Shown: in pieces, positions 51,901 through 61,231 of the stretch
Layout of the letters: each line of letters opens with the position of its first letter
Numbering within the stretch: the first letter of the stretch is position 1
Assembly (NCBI GenBank): GCA_026874595.1
Contig: CM049317.1
Location: 54,853,118-54,917,117, forward strand
Reading direction: 5' to 3'
DNA length: 64,000 nucleotides
Source of the DNA: Sipunculus nudus
Lineage: Eukaryota; Annelida; Sipuncula; Golfingiida; Sipunculidae
Notes under the pieces: model-generated
What the model was told of the DNA's origin: nothing
Database searches by the model: none
The model's input: only the letters and a program-made list of their open reading frames with translations
Translations under genes and position numbers: made by a program

Positions 51901-52185
51901 TCGTGCTCAGCGCAAGAGCTTTGTGGTGCCATATTGCAGCATGTTTTAAAACTTACTGATCCTAAGCGCAAAGTATTGGAAAACCCGGAACTGTATGGAA
52001 AAAAGTTAAAATCTAGTGAACGTAAAAGGAGAGATTCAGAAATTGTGTCAAAGATGTCAAGAGCTCCTGGAAAACTAGATCATGCTACAATTATTGGATA
52101 TGAAGCTGGGAATTACCATGGCAACGATGATGAGGAATACTCAGAATCAGATGATGATGAGATGGTACGGCCCCACTTTTATCCA
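28180..52185 (+). CDS. PPM/PP2C-type protein phosphatase-like gene, 5 exons (3' end open)
   Basis: Whole-gene entry: join of 28180-28196, 39584-39750, 40191-40334, 41222-41403 and 51346-52185, together 1350 nt or 450 codons with matching phases at every junction. The PPM domain runs from about residue 95 to 425. Visible marks are VADGVNWG (Asp132, in the place of the usual DGHGG), VGDSLAY (Asp220), FLTTDGISD (Asp286) and LDHATIIG (Asp415). The three aspartates expected to bind the metal pair in PPM enzymes (first DG, second DG, last DN) are all present, although DGHGG and DN are altered to DGVNW and DH. The N-terminal ~90 residues are Ser/Pro/acidic and unrecognised. The tail (430-442) is an acidic Asp/Glu/Ser run. 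No signal peptide or membrane segment was seen, so an intracellular Ser/Thr phosphatase or pseudophosphatase is expected. It may be an orthologue of the uncharacterised insect PP2C-like CG9801 type, but that is from memory and unchecked. The last exon still reads in frame to a donor site, so the protein continues. Confidence 0.85.
28684..28736 (+). repeat. (TA)n microsatellite (intron 1)
   Basis: About 26 TA units without interruption. Confidence 0.95.
29240..29640 (+). repeat. GACTC-rich repeat, copy 2
   Basis: AAGTCCAG, GAGTCGG, GTCGAGTAAAAATATC, TTAAAAAGAAATTG and many CCAAGTCC words; inverted relative to 26098-26340. A shorter stretch of the same words lies at 57690-57795. Confidence 0.55.
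30087..30404. mobile_element. Imperfect hairpin MITE, copy 1 (intron 1)
   Basis: CCTCATGCAGCAGATATACG at the left is mirrored by GTGTATAACTGCTGCTTGAG at the right. Inside, ATCAGACTGATGAGAGCGTG and CCGCTCTCATTGGTCTGATT form an inner inverted pair. Shared with 52463-52769 and 27440-27660. Confidence 0.7.
30519..31037 (+). mobile_element. Family B element in intron 1
   Basis: It starts TATATGCACCCGTCATATGA and GGAGTACTATGGTATA. The body has TTAACTTTCAGTGTCGCCAT, TATGAAGAATATGAAGG and AATGAGATCAGAGTTCACC. It ends near GTAATATGCACATTTGTGAT and GCTCTTCTT. The internal unit (AATGAGGTCAGAGGTCAC) occurs twice. Confidence 0.5.
31152..31417 (+). repeat. Tandem duplication of a 133 bp unit (intron 1)
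   Basis: 31152-31284 and 31285-31417 are near-identical (TGATGACAAATTATGACATC to TCACATTGAATGC), with only a handful of substitutions, so the duplication is young. Confidence 0.9.
32662..32725 (+). repeat. (AT)32 microsatellite (intron 1)
   Basis: Uninterrupted, directly followed by the pogo-like MITE remnant. Confidence 0.95.
32727..32830. mobile_element. pogo-like MITE remnant
   Basis: It begins ACCTTCCATTTAATGACC-like and ends GTTCAAGGTTTCACTGA, the pogo-type tip, just left of the larger element. Confidence 0.45.
32842..33716. mobile_element. pogo/Tigger-like MITE (intron 1)
   Basis: Ends CAGTGAAACCTTG-TGTGTCAAA and TTTGACACATCGAGGTTTTACTG are inverted repeats flanked by TA on both sides, the target of Tc1/mariner-pogo elements. 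Subterminal GTGTCGAAGT motifs recur inverted. A ~138 base internal direct duplication (AATGTTTGGATAACAGTTGT at about 33053 and 33190) lies in the middle. It does not encode a transposase. Confidence 0.75.
34918..35378 (+). mobile_element. TTAA-flanked MITE, complete copy (intron 1)
   Basis: It starts TTAA-AGGTACCCATCCACC and ends AGGTGATTGGGCCCCT-TTGA, the right duplication having one change from TTAA. The body carries CTTGTTTGTAAACACAGC, GACAAACAGGAAAAACATG and ATATTATAAACACATC, shared with copies at 1270 and 45833. Its ends match 21591-22089. No transposase. Confidence 0.7.
36285..37445 (+). repeat. Pair of related ~280 bp repeats (intron 1)
   Basis: 36285-36580 and 37180-37445 share CTGTGTA-ATACT, CTACATGG-GCAT, AATGAACTTCCTGT, GCTGGAGG, GCAG-GATGAA and TGGTGTCCATTTC in order. 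Words of GTACCT / AGGTAC surround them (35645-35690, 37150-37170, 37450-37560). Between them is a poly-G tract (36675-36699). Confidence 0.7.
39358..39516 (+). repeat. Direct duplication just upstream of exon 2
   Basis: CACTTTTATTGGACCATGCC, CTCAAATTATATTAGAATT and CTCTCTGTATTCA occur at 39358-39420 and again at 39454-39516, about 96 bases apart. Confidence 0.85.
39584..39750 (+). CDS. PPM-like gene, exon 2
   Basis: Acceptor is ACTTTTTTCCCAG at 39571-39583; donor is CTG|GTAAGT at 39751. The 167 bases encode the N-terminal part (residues 6-61), starting SQRPRIWSAS and rich in Ser, Pro, Glu and Asp. It contains ELEEEVFASY and a short hydrophobic stretch TLIYDL. It belongs to no domain I recognise and precedes the phosphatase core. 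Codon composition is clearly richer in GC than the AT-rich intron on either side. A duplicated stretch of intron lies about 70 bases upstream. Confidence 0.85.
40191..40334 (+). CDS. PPM-like gene, exon 3
   Basis: Acceptor TGTACACAG ends at 40190 and donor TCAG|GTAGGT begins at 40335. The 144 bases finish a Glu codon split with exon 2 and read EELDSPGSTDSGPQ, then a Cys/Lys-rich stretch and KAYGICMSLYDQHP. The latter probably forms the first beta strands of the PPM fold, at the point where active family members have the RxxMED-type motif. That motif is not recognisable here. The exon leaves one base for the first codon of exon 4. Confidence 0.85.
40640..40950 (+). repeat. tRNA-like SINE in intron 3
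   Basis: GGTCATGGGGTAGAGCAAATG (A box region, 40654-40674) and GTGAGTTTGAATCTGGGCC (B box, 40693-40711) are spaced as in a pol III promoter. About 240 bases of unrelated body follow. The clover-leaf is not complete, so it is a SINE, not a tRNA gene. Confidence 0.6.
41222..41403 (+). CDS. PPM-like gene, exon 4 (first metal-site Asp)
   Basis: Acceptor TTGTTTTACAG ends at 41221; donor AGT|GTGAGT starts at 41404. It encodes residues 110-170, with SVMIVADGVNWGEKSKMAA. This lines up with the PPM motif usually read as FGVYDGHGG: the metal-binding Asp-Gly pair is kept, while the His-Gly-Gly part is replaced by Val-Asn-Trp-Gly. The helix that follows (AARCAIYGSMMYLNQNL) matches the helix after DGHGG in PP2C folds. 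The exon ends in phase 0. Confidence 0.88.
42918..42951 (+). repeat. (TA)n microsatellite (intron 4)
   Basis: About 16 TA units. A shorter run lies at 41804-41820. Confidence 0.95.
43372..43778 (+). mobile_element. Family B element in intron 4
   Basis: The tip ATATGCCCATCATATGATGGG is a near-perfect palindrome after TTTTTT. The body has GTTAACTTTTACTGTTGCCA, GAAGAATATGATGGATTTTG and TTAATTAGGTCAGAG. The end is CATTTGCGATGCTCTTGTT. The inverted tip near the 3' end is missing. Confidence 0.55.
45488..45660. mobile_element. pogo-like short MITE (intron 4)
   Basis: Left CAGAGGAACCTGAATGAAAG and right AAATAGGTTTCACTGTAAT are inverted ends. The interior repeats GACCA(C/T)CTGT and GAATTAAAACCAC. 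Related to 25715-25812. Confidence 0.6.
46256..48220 (+). repeat. Tandem array, ~335 bp unit, six copies
   Basis: Each unit runs through CAAATCGTAACGACTGGACC, TCTCC-TGGAAACC, TAGGTCTCTGTTACCC, TACCCCCCAGAAT, TTTCATACAAAAACTTCA and GACTGGTGGCGCCACCTGTA, ending in TTTTTGAGACCTTT. Later units are more diverged. Confidence 0.9.
48230..49260 (+). repeat. Second tandem block with a family C-like 5' tip
   Basis: It opens TTTTTG-TATCCGCC-AAAAC-GAA-GTTTTG, a hairpin like the family C tip at 61234, then CCGCCGCGGCGGCG. Units of about 280-300 bases follow, with GACCGATCAGGAAATAAAAT, CATACACAAAAAATGGTGGC and ACAGGTGGCGCCACCTAC phrases (48480-48560, 48690-48850, 48960-49110). It reads as a family C-type element nested in or fused with family A. 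Confidence 0.65.
49680..50975 (+). repeat. Two diverged direct copies of a ~400 bp repeat (intron 4)
   Basis: 49690-50150 and 50575-50970 share CTTCTGCCAGA, CTCAAGGAAA / TTCAAGGAAA, CATGCATATATGC, ATGAAGT-CTTACC, AAAAACA-CCAT, CTGCT-GTGTATTTTG and CAGTGCATTGTGGG in order. Confidence 0.75.
51346..52185 (+). CDS. PPM-like gene, exon 5 (catalytic core and acidic tail)
   Basis: Acceptor GTTTATTTTTCAG ends at 51345; donor CCA|GTAAGT starts at 52186. The 840 bases (residues 171-450) hold most of the domain: TTLCLCFV (place of the GSTA strand), VVNVGDSLAYVF, GDIIFLTTDGISDNFDP, and LDHATIIGYEAG near the end. A ~100-residue charged insert (about 300-400, KVQKDEET to KLKSSERKRRDSE) separates the second DG from the last Asp. 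This insert is longer than the flap region in PPM1A. The tail NDDEEYSESDDDE looks like a casein-kinase-2-type acidic region. Introns 1 and 4 differ sharply from this exon in base composition, which supports coding. Confidence 0.92.
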
Positions 52186-52462
52186 GTAAGTTTTGCATTA
52201 TTTTCACTTACAGGTTAGATATAAAAAAATTAGTAGAATGTGGAATTTGCAGCATGCATGGTGTACATATCAGTTTTCTCATACACACCAAATTATAACC
52301 CACAGTTCACCCATAGTTGTCCGGTCAAGCACATTTTTACAAAGACGATCATATTTTGTCATATCTCGACTTGATAAAAGTAAATAGTAATTCTTATATA
52401 TCATCTTATCTATAAAACAAGCTATTCCTGCCTAGAGGTCCCTGTCTTTGTTTCTTGTATAT

Positions 52463-52769
52463 CCCTCATGCAGCAGTTATACGATGCAGAAGTTCCAGAT
52501 CTCCTTCGGTTTAACTGCTGCTTTGTTTAGCAAGTTTTCTGGGTCTCATTACCAGGACTGGCACAGGGCCAAGAATCAGACCAACCAAAGTGGGGTCTCA
52601 TGGATTTAAAACGTGGAGTTGGATGCACAATGTGATACCATGCTCTCATTGGTCTGATAACAGTTGTTAGCTCTGATCGAGCCCTAGTGTGGTGACCTAT
52701 AGAACCTTGCTATACAAAACAGCAGTTAGAACAAAGGAGATCAGGGACTACTACAGTATGTATTAGGAG
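52463..52769. mobile_element. Imperfect hairpin MITE, copy 2
   Basis: GATCTCCTTCGGTTTAACTG at the left pairs with CAGTTAGAACAAAGGAGATC at the right, and AAGAATCAGACCAACC with ATTGGTCTGATAAC inside. Same family as 30087-30404, in the intron after exon 5. Confidence 0.75.
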
Positions 52770-52779
52770 TGTCAATTTC

Positions 52780-55430
52780 TGGTTGTATCAGTTTATATAT
52801 AGTGACAGTAACCATGTAGTATCAGGTATATCAGCACATGCAATGTGTTTGCAAGCTGAAAAGATGGAATTTGGTACTTCAGTTTATGGTTTATATATAT
52901 CGAACAAATTGTTCACTTCAGCTGAGTATTCAGTTCCTCCATTTAATATGGTCACGCCATTAATTCACAGCTTGTTAGGTTAACTCACACCAGATGTATT
53001 GGCGCCCAGCTTTTCAGTGCACATAAAACATGTTGAGGCCATTATAATGTCAGGTCTTATTGCATGGCAGTTACACAGTGTCCCACATGGTAGTTTATTA
53101 CTTTGACAATGATTGCTCCAGAAATTTGAAGTTGACATGACTTAATCTTGTTTGTATGTAATATTGCGGAGCTTGTCAATAATAATTATCTTATTTTTCA
53201 ATAAAATACCCGTCTTGCAAAATGGTATTTAGTTAGCCAAACTTTGTTTAAGAATATACAGGGATTAATCAAGTCCTTTATTACAGGGTTTGATATTTTA
53301 AGGGGCCCACAGATCTGCATTTATCTTTTATTATGTAAAAATCCAGATGGCATAGATAAAATATCACCCAAACAGGAGAGTGAAAGCTTGGATGTTTTCA
53401 CATCATATTTAACTAAGAGAAATTTTGATAAAAAAGTAGATCTACCTGTCAGCAGTTATTGGATTATGGCATATTAATGAGAAATAGATGAGCTATGTTA
53501 GCTAAAGAAAATAAAAATTTGTGTTAGATAATTTAGTGTTTTTTTGTATAATGAAATTATATTGCTGTTTTGATAATTATTCAGACACTAGCCTTCATGT
53601 TTTTATTTACCTGCAGGTTTGTAGAATATTCATAAGCCAAATCGTAGATTTGTTTCCTAATCTGCAAATATGTCCTACATGAACCCAAAATTTTCAGATG
53701 AGCCTATAAATTTCCTTATGGGCCTGTGAAACCTGTAAACTGCATGCCTGGCTGGCCCGTATCTTCTCAATTTAAAAGGCTGTGTAAGGTCTTTCTTTCT
53801 GTCATTCCACTCTGAAATCTCTCATGTTCTCACTTGTATTCCACCATGGACCACCTAAGTTTCCCCTTTCACCTATCAAATATTTCCAATGAACCACCCC
53901 TCAGAATAAAGCTTCCTCAGTCTAAGTACTGAAAAATTGAATAATTGTAAACTTTGTAGTATTCCCACTGTTCTCTTTATTTTTATGACTTTAGGCTTAA
54001 ATATTCTATATTAAGATACAAAATTCCAAATTGTAAAATTATATTAATTCATCATAACAAAACCCTCTATCACTCTTAACCTAAATTTGATTAGTTAAGG
54101 ACATACCAGCAGTTAGAATCAAAAGGTTTAGTATAGTTTTATTATGTGGAGTAGTTAATTTTTAGTATATAGATGGAACCTTTTTTTGTCAGATTAAAAT
54201 TTTTGACTGGTTCTTATTCAGCAGAAAAGTTTTACTGTACAGCCCTGTATATTGGGATCTTCTGTAATGTTACCTCAGACTATGTACCTTAACATCAATG
54301 CATCTTTCAAGTTTTGGTTTGTGTTTAAAGTGTACATTTTGAATATACACTAATTTTATTTTGTTCACAATAATTTTGTGTGTTTTGATCATGTCCATTA
54401 TTTCACACTGACTCTTATAATATGTTGCATTGTTTTTCATTTGATTTTGTTGTGTACATATAATAATATATTAATATGTTTGAAATTGTGCATTTTTGCT
54501 GTATTTTCCAGGTTTTGATTTTGCATATCCTTTAACTTGCTGCTAACATGAACTTATCCATATGACAATCATTACTGTCTTTAGTAAATGTTTTTTTAGC
54601 AGGGAGTGTACCGGTAACTGGTTAAATAACCTATACATGAAATTTGACTGTAATTATCCATTCATTAACATAAAACACCTTCAGGTTTGGCATCACATTT
54701 AATGCCAATTGATTGCATGGTTAAGATGAGACTGACTTCATATATCTTTTTATTTGTGTTTCCCAGGTTTCAGTATTTCAGTTTCTGTTTTCAGCTCAAT
54801 GTAACTATATTATTAACAAATGTTTAATACATTAATAAACAAATCTTAGCAAATGGCAAAATACACAATATTTGTGAATCTGATGAATATAAAGTCGCAT
54901 TACATGCGTAACAACAGTTATGCAGAAATTATTTTATTACATATCACCCTGCACTTTGTATGTTATGAATTTACACCATTGCAGAAATAAAAAAAACCCC
55001 AAAATGTTGTGGCATTTGGCAGTTCCGAAGCTGTAAACTGATGGTTGTGTATCTCAATCACTGGGGTTGTGTACTTTTATCAAGTTTACAGGGAAACAAG
55101 TGCACAATCTAGTGTAAATGGGGCCGTGATTTGAAACCATGAAAAACAGATGTTGAACACATGGGAACAAGGTGCATTCAGATGGGGCCAATACAAACTG
55201 GGCAGCCACAGACCTGCTGCCAGGGGTAACACTGGTTAAGCTGGTACTCCACAAGATTAATAACCCCCTGAAACAAACTAGATCCATAACTAAATAAATA
55301 TGCGGTGTTACACATGTAAACATAACACAGAGCAGGTGACTGGGTCCTTTATACTACACTAGAAACAATTCATTACGTGTGTGTCAAGATCCATGGTTGA
55401 TATTCTTATAAGAAACCAAAAAAAGCACTC
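52780..55430. other. Non-coding stretch after exon 5
   Basis: Several acceptor-like sites (for example near 53616, 54511 and 54766) are followed by short frames without resemblance to a phosphatase tail. No exon or repeat could be supported. Confidence 0.5.
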
Positions 55431-55439
55431 ACAACTGGA

Positions 55440-55745
55440 AATCTGCATTCTGAGGAATGCAAGCCTCCACCATTCACTTATTTGGCCCATATTGCCAGTC
55501 TCATTCATGCATATGTGACTGTACATTTGTGAATATTCCTTGATGACGTTCCTGGATCCAGATCATGTGCTGGATCCACACAATAATCCAATTGTTTATT
55601 CACTGGCTAATTTCTGAAGTGTCCTCTAGATTTCATAAGATTCTGTCCATGATTGCTTGAGTTATCCTGTGAACAGACACACACTAACTGAAACATCCTC
55701 CTGGAGGGGCAACAAAGCACTCTTTCAAAATACATGAACAAGGAT
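55440..55745 (-). repeat. Interspersed repeat, inverted copy of 8697-9000
   Basis: GCAAGCCTCCACCATTCACT, GAATATTCCTTGATGA, GGATCCAGATCATGTGCTGG, ATTTCATAAGATTCTG and CCTCCTGGAGGGGC give the partner of 8697-9000. Confidence 0.65.
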
Positions 55746-56309
55746 TAGGTGATAGCCTTCATCTCAGTTCCAGAATTACAGATATACCTATGGACAAAAG
55801 TGACACAAACCGGACACAAACTGTATATAGGACATGTATGAACATTAACGTAAGTTAACGACAGTTAATGTAACCATTACTGTACACCTATACAATTTAT
55901 TTGACTAGACATCCATGGACTTTGACTTGTAAACACAGTTCAGACACTTATTTACTTAAAGGCAATGATTGTCTTATATAATATTTAAAGATGGGGGTTT
56001 CATTTCCCCTTAAGTAATCTGACGAGTCTCATATTTGCCCAACCAAATGTGTGAAAATATAAAAAGAAATTTAAAATCATTATCACTTAACTTATAAATT
56101 CATGACCCCAAAATAATATTGAAATCACATATGATATCAAATTCCACTTTGTAGTAAAAAGCTGCAGCCTAGGTAAAGAAATTAATTTAACTGTATAATA
56201 GTAATAATTTTATCATCTTGCATCACCTTTTTAAATGCCATTAAAAGTAATTACTCTTGGGGGTAATGCACAGGTTAAGTGGAAAAATGATCAGCTGCTG
56301 ACCTTATAT

Positions 56310-57656
<1,347 letters not shown>

Positions 57657-58194
57657 TATGTGAAAGAAGGTTTTCCTACTGAAATCAAGATGGCCTCAGT
57701 CTGATTTCTGAAGTCCTTAAGTCTGAGTCCAGGACCCTTGAGTCTTAGTTCAAGTCTGTGTCCATAAAAAAGTGGACTCAAGGCCTAGATCACAGCACTG
57801 AATGCTACCAAGCCTTGGAGAGTGCTTTGTATTAGTTATAATAACAAGTTGTACAATCCATGTAAAATAAATAAAGTTTATATTTAATATGGTGATATCC
57901 TGTGGATGAATACAGCTTACAATAACGTCTTGACATTGATGTACCTCTGCTTCAGCCTTGGTGGTATGGATTGGTCATGGTGGACAGTCCCTGCCTGCAG
58001 GCAGGCCAGTTTGAGTAAACAGATGAGTTAATAATCAATAGGGACTAATATCTAATTATCTTCCAGTCTTCACAGAGGACATGCATTGATGGTCTAGAGA
58101 CCAGAAACCTTCTAGAGACTAAATTGTACTGCCAAGCCAGCCACAGCACAGGGTGCATACTGGTCCTTGAAAACCATTGGAAACGTCAGTTTTT

Positions 58195-59492
58195 AGCACA
58201 GATGACTGAAAGTTATCATAAGTATAGGTATGGCACTTTGTCCGTCGTCTGGCCGGCCATCTGGCTGTCCGGTCCTCTGTTAGCAGAGCACAAATCGTAA
58301 CTGCTGGGCCTAGAAACTTCTCAGTGTACATCAGTGGAGGATAATAAAAAATCTGCTTGGAAACCTGAAATTAGGTTAGTGTGACTTATATCCTTTCGAG
58401 CTGTGGGGCTTGTAAGTACCCCCCCCCCCCCAGAATAATTAAAAATTTGATACAGAACCTCCAGTATCTTGATAATCAATGAATGGATTGCCATGAATCT
58501 TGCTTTGAATATTGACCATGACTAGTTCTGTCAGTTCCTGAAAACTGGTAGTGCCACCTTTATTTTTCAATTTTTACGTTTTTTTTTTGTTTTTGCGACT
58601 TAAATGACAGCAATTATGTTAGTTTCTCATCTGTGGTCCCATCCAGTGTCCTGAAACCCAGTGTGATTATTGATTATGATTGGTTTCTTCAGTTCCAGAA
58701 GACTGGTGCTACCACCTGTATTTTTTTCCATTTTTGATGAATTTTTCCTTTATTTTGAGACTGCCAGTTGTATTGATACTATCAGATTTGAAACTGTGGT
58801 TTTCATCTGTGTCCTGAAACCTTGTGTTGTTTATTAGAGCCCTGCTTGAATAAGTGGATGCCTTATATTAATCTACCTGTCCGTCCATCTATTCGTCATT
58901 TCGGTATGTGCATGAAATTTGTTTCCTTATGATAACTTAAGTTTGGATTGACATATGGAGTTTGAACTTGAGTTGTATATGGCCCACTTCTATCGCAAGA
59001 AGTCTATAGATTTTGGGGTCATGAGGTCAAAGGTCACAGGACGGTAAGGACCAACATATTTTGTAGATTGTTGATACAATTTAAGCCAAACTTTTCATCA
59101 AAAACCTTCTATCTTGCACATAAAGCTGACTTGCCAAGAAGAACCTGATTGATTTTGGTTTCACAAGGTCAGAGGTCAAGTTCACAGGGGCCATCTGTCC
59201 ACATATTTGTTTCCAGATGATTACACCAGTTTGGAATGACATATTGGTTTCAAACTTGACTTATATATGATCTACCAATAATGTAAGAACCCTTTTGATA
59301 TTGGGGTCTTGAGATCAAAGGTCAAGGTCACAGGACCCGCTTCTTTAAAAAGATTGTGGGTGAATTTTAAGCCAAATTTTCATCCCAAATCTTCCGTCTT
59401 CCACATTGCACAATTGATTTTGAAAAAAAAACTCATAAACCTATCCTTATAGACAAATTTAGCTGAGTGTTGAGACCCATGGGTCCCTAGTT
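58195..59492 (+). mobile_element. Family A element, shorter copy
   Basis: After CAGTTTTT the tip is AGCACAGATGACT with AGTTATCATAAG (degraded hairpin), then CTTTGTCCGTCGTCTGGCC and GCACAAATCGTAACTGCTGG as in 46180-49582. The 3' end has AGCTGAGTG, GACCCATGGGTC and CCTAGTT. The interior switches at about 58860 to units with GGGGTCATGAGGTCAAAGGTCA-type motifs. Confidence 0.6.
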
Positions 59493-59615
59493 CATTTGAA
59501 GTTATTGATAAATCCTTGAATTTCACAGTAAAGCTACTGTATCTATTTCAGTTACTCCTCAAGTAAGCATATTATTAGAATTGGTGCCTTCATTTAGTCA
59601 GATGATGCACTTTTT

Positions 59616-59996
59616 ATATGCCTGTCTATGACAGTATGTGTTATATGGTAAACCCACAGTCTGTCAGTTCATCTATTCATCCATTAACTTTCACTGTTGC
59701 CACGATAACATAGCAGGTTTTTATGGATTTTCATGAAACTCTTTCTAAATAAGAGCAGATTATCTCACCCAAGTTCAGTTTTAGGTAAAATTCATGCATA
59801 TTAATGAGGTTAGAGGTCAATCTGCTTCCCAATGATGTCACCACAATAACTTATTACCTTGGAATAAGATGGCATGTATTTTGATGAAATTTAAAAGAAA
59901 TATCAACAAATCCAGGATAAATTGTTGCATATTTAATCAGGTCAGAGTAATCAATATTACAACAGGCATATTAGGCACCTTTGCGGTGCTCTTGTT
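59616..59996 (+). mobile_element. Family B hairpin-capped element, full copy
   Basis: After a T run the tip is ATATGCCTGTC-TAT-GACAG. The 3' end has the inverted tip ACAGGCATAT, the hairpin GCACC-TTTGC-GGTGC and the terminus TCTTGTT. The body has TTAACTTTCACTGTTGCCA, ATGGATTTTCATGAAACTC and ATTAATGAGGTTAGAGGTCA, shared with 43372 and 30519. Confidence 0.6.
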
Positions 59997-60166
59997 GAAA
60001 ATTATCCTTCATGTCCAGCTGGGGGAACAGAAAAAATCTAGGTAGAAATTCCCAGCTTTAACTTGTAGGCTTAATTTATATTCATGCACCTGGATGCATT
60101 ATTAAGAGTTCTGAAGCTCTTACTCTACTGTCCAGTAATTGGATGTGTGTGTGTTCTATCTAACAG

Positions 60167-60208
60167 CTGCAAGATAAGAAACAACAAGGACTATTTCAGC
60201 ACTGTTAG
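60167..60208 (+). CDS. Possible terminal exon of the PPM-like gene
   Basis: After TGTGTGTTCTATCTAACAG the phase-0 reading is LQDKKQQGLFQHC followed by TAG. It would join exon 5 in frame and close a 463-residue protein, and an AATAAA lies about 240 bases further on (60450-60455). There is no domain evidence; a short frame after an acceptor-like sequence can arise by chance in 12 kb. The true last exon could also lie beyond the window. Confidence 0.3.
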   Translation: MQDKKQQGLFQHC

Positions 60209-60449
60209 CAGGGCTTCCACTGACTCTTTATGTTACCTACCGGTATAATTTCTTTTGAAAATATGTCTCCCATTTCCTACATTTTCCATCTTTTCCTACA
60301 AAATTTTCCTATTATTTTCATCTGCACAGTCAGGTTTCTGGTATAATTGTTTTTTTCTCATATATAATTATTGTTATATACCCCTAAAGCTCTTTTGTGG
60401 AGCTGTGAATGTAAGAATTGCAGTCATACATGCACAGCCATCCAAACTA

Positions 60450-60455
60450 AATAAA
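60450..60455 (+). terminator. Possible poly(A) signal AATAAA
   Basis: An AATAAA hexamer about 240 bases after the candidate last exon of the PPM-like gene. The hexamer is common in AT-rich DNA, so it counts only if that exon is real. Confidence 0.2.
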
Positions 60456-61231
60456 CAGAGCTAAGATGTTTATTGCAGAACTGTTGGTCACAGGATGTAA
60501 CCCTGAAAAAAAAACATATTTGTGCAGTGTAGAAAAACTCCTATATTTTTCTTATATTTTCGGCTGAATATTCATATAAAATCATATATATTATTGTCTT
60601 TAGGTAGTGCTCCTGTAAAATTGCTATATTACTTCAAAAGCTTGGTTGGAGCCTGTGTTTGGCTCAATTGGGAGCTAGTTTGTCGTAGCTGTGAACAATA
60701 ATTCAAGTTGCCCAGGATATTGATGCTGTTTTTATTGCACAATATGGAGCAACATGAATTCTCAGAGCCATTTTTGAAACAGTTTTTCAATCCTTGGTAT
60801 TGAGAACCATTCATCATTTACTGTGGTTTAGTGTAAATCCCGAGCAGTTAGGCAGGTCGCAGTAAAGCTACATCAGTCAGTGCTGCCTCTGTCTTACTGC
60901 TGCAGTGTCCAAAAAAGACCGGGTCTGTGCACCCTTATAAATCATTACAATTTTTTTTGAAGGATTGTTCCATGTGGTATTAGCTGGGTAACTAGCATAT
61001 TTTACTATAAAAGTGTTTCAGACACACAAATTAGCTTTGTGAAAACATCGTCCATCTTTACCGGTCTTGATTGTGGAATAGTCAGTGTCTAACTGCAGAG
61101 CAGGTTCACTTGTACACTATCCGTTTTTGTATTATTTATCATATAAATATTGAACAGTGTGAGCTTTGTTTTTTGTATATCAGTTAAAAAGGACGTTTCA
61201 TATGAAATTGTAGAAGTTACAAGTATATAAT

